Of a stretch of 64,000 bases of DNA, positions 63,969-64,000 are shown in pieces. Numbering within the stretch: position 1 is the first letter of the stretch; every line of letters begins with the position of its first letter. Source of the stretch: Flavivirga sp. 57AJ16 (lineage in GTDB: Bacteria; Bacteroidota; Bacteroidia; Flavobacteriales; Flavobacteriaceae); contig NZ_JAQZAT010000010.1 of assembly GCF_028736925.1 (NCBI RefSeq), forward strand, positions 62,001 to 126,000, given 5' to 3'. Both the position numbers and the translations under genes were made by a program. Below the pieces are notes generated by a model, which made no database searches, was not told the origin of the DNA, and saw only the letters and a list, made by a program, of their open reading frames with translations.

Positions 63969-64000
63969 CATATCTAAAATTTATAGTTATAAATTATACA

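Overview
The window is AT-rich chromosomal DNA that looks like a marine-type member of the Flavobacteriaceae (Bacteroidota). The gene content supports this: an ECF sigma/FecR pair, DUF3857, DUF4407, DUF4230 and DUF4260 proteins, a fused DAHP synthase/chorismate mutase, a M56/BlaI pair, Bacteroidota-type promoter elements (TTTG and TAnnTTTG) and weak Shine-Dalgarno signals. No rRNA, CRISPR array or complete insertion sequence was seen. The one tRNA found is tRNA-Leu(UAG).

Layout. 1-3.0 kb: a truncated FecR gene, its ECF sigma factor, and decayed mobile-element debris (frameshifted mobilization protein, TIR element, frameshifted SEC-C protein). 3.0-10.7 kb: a small genomic island bounded by a 46-bp direct repeat, whose right copy is the terminator of tRNA-Leu. 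It carries a broken tyrosine integrase split by a 232-bp MITE-like insertion, an NmrA-like protein with an AraC regulator, a divergent HxlR/SDR pair with a GTTAC-rich operator region, a DUF4260 membrane protein, and a dead AbiE toxin-antitoxin pair. 11-30 kb: core and lineage genes, namely M20 dipeptidase, EamA transporter, DUF4407, STAS, GNAT, PhnA-like, MmcQ/YjbR, DUF4230 and DUF4260, a cyclase-family hydrolase, hemW-ruvC-OMP, flippase plus GT2, and a BlaI/M56 pair with TonB-like repeats. 30-35 kb: a TPR histidine kinase/response regulator pair, a 50-residue lipoprotein, a LacI regulator and a DUF5679 zinc-ribbon protein. 35-44 kb: DPP-IV-like S9 peptidase, membrane pyrophosphatase with soluble pyrophosphatase, and M1 aminopeptidase. 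44-45 kb: a 340-bp repeat present three times, carrying scraps of an RHS core. 45-49 kb: an ECF sigma/anti-sigma/outer-membrane trio and a PLD-like protein. 49-64 kb: a mainly minus-strand housekeeping block (polyprenyl synthase, rlmN, queA, aroA, MazG-like, DUF3857, dtd, rsgA) ending in an aromatic amino acid operon (prephenate dehydratase, aminotransferase, tyrA, DAHP synthase/chorismate mutase).

How it fits together. The aromatic operon and aroA serve the shikimate, Phe and Tyr pathway. hppA and ppa both remove pyrophosphate, hppA by coupling it to ion pumping. Several blocks pair a sensor or protease with a regulator (BlaI/M56, HK/RR, two ECF systems). The most informative signals are structural: a reconstructable MITE insertion in the integrase, a decayed AbiE system, a tandem triplication of the tyrA 5' end, RHS scrap repeats, co-varying long hairpins, and protein termini encoded by dispersed repeats. 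I did not find a convincing intact new defence or biosynthetic system. The best candidates for undescribed biology are the M56 protein with triplicated TonB-like domains plus its lipoprotein neighbour, and the repeat families.
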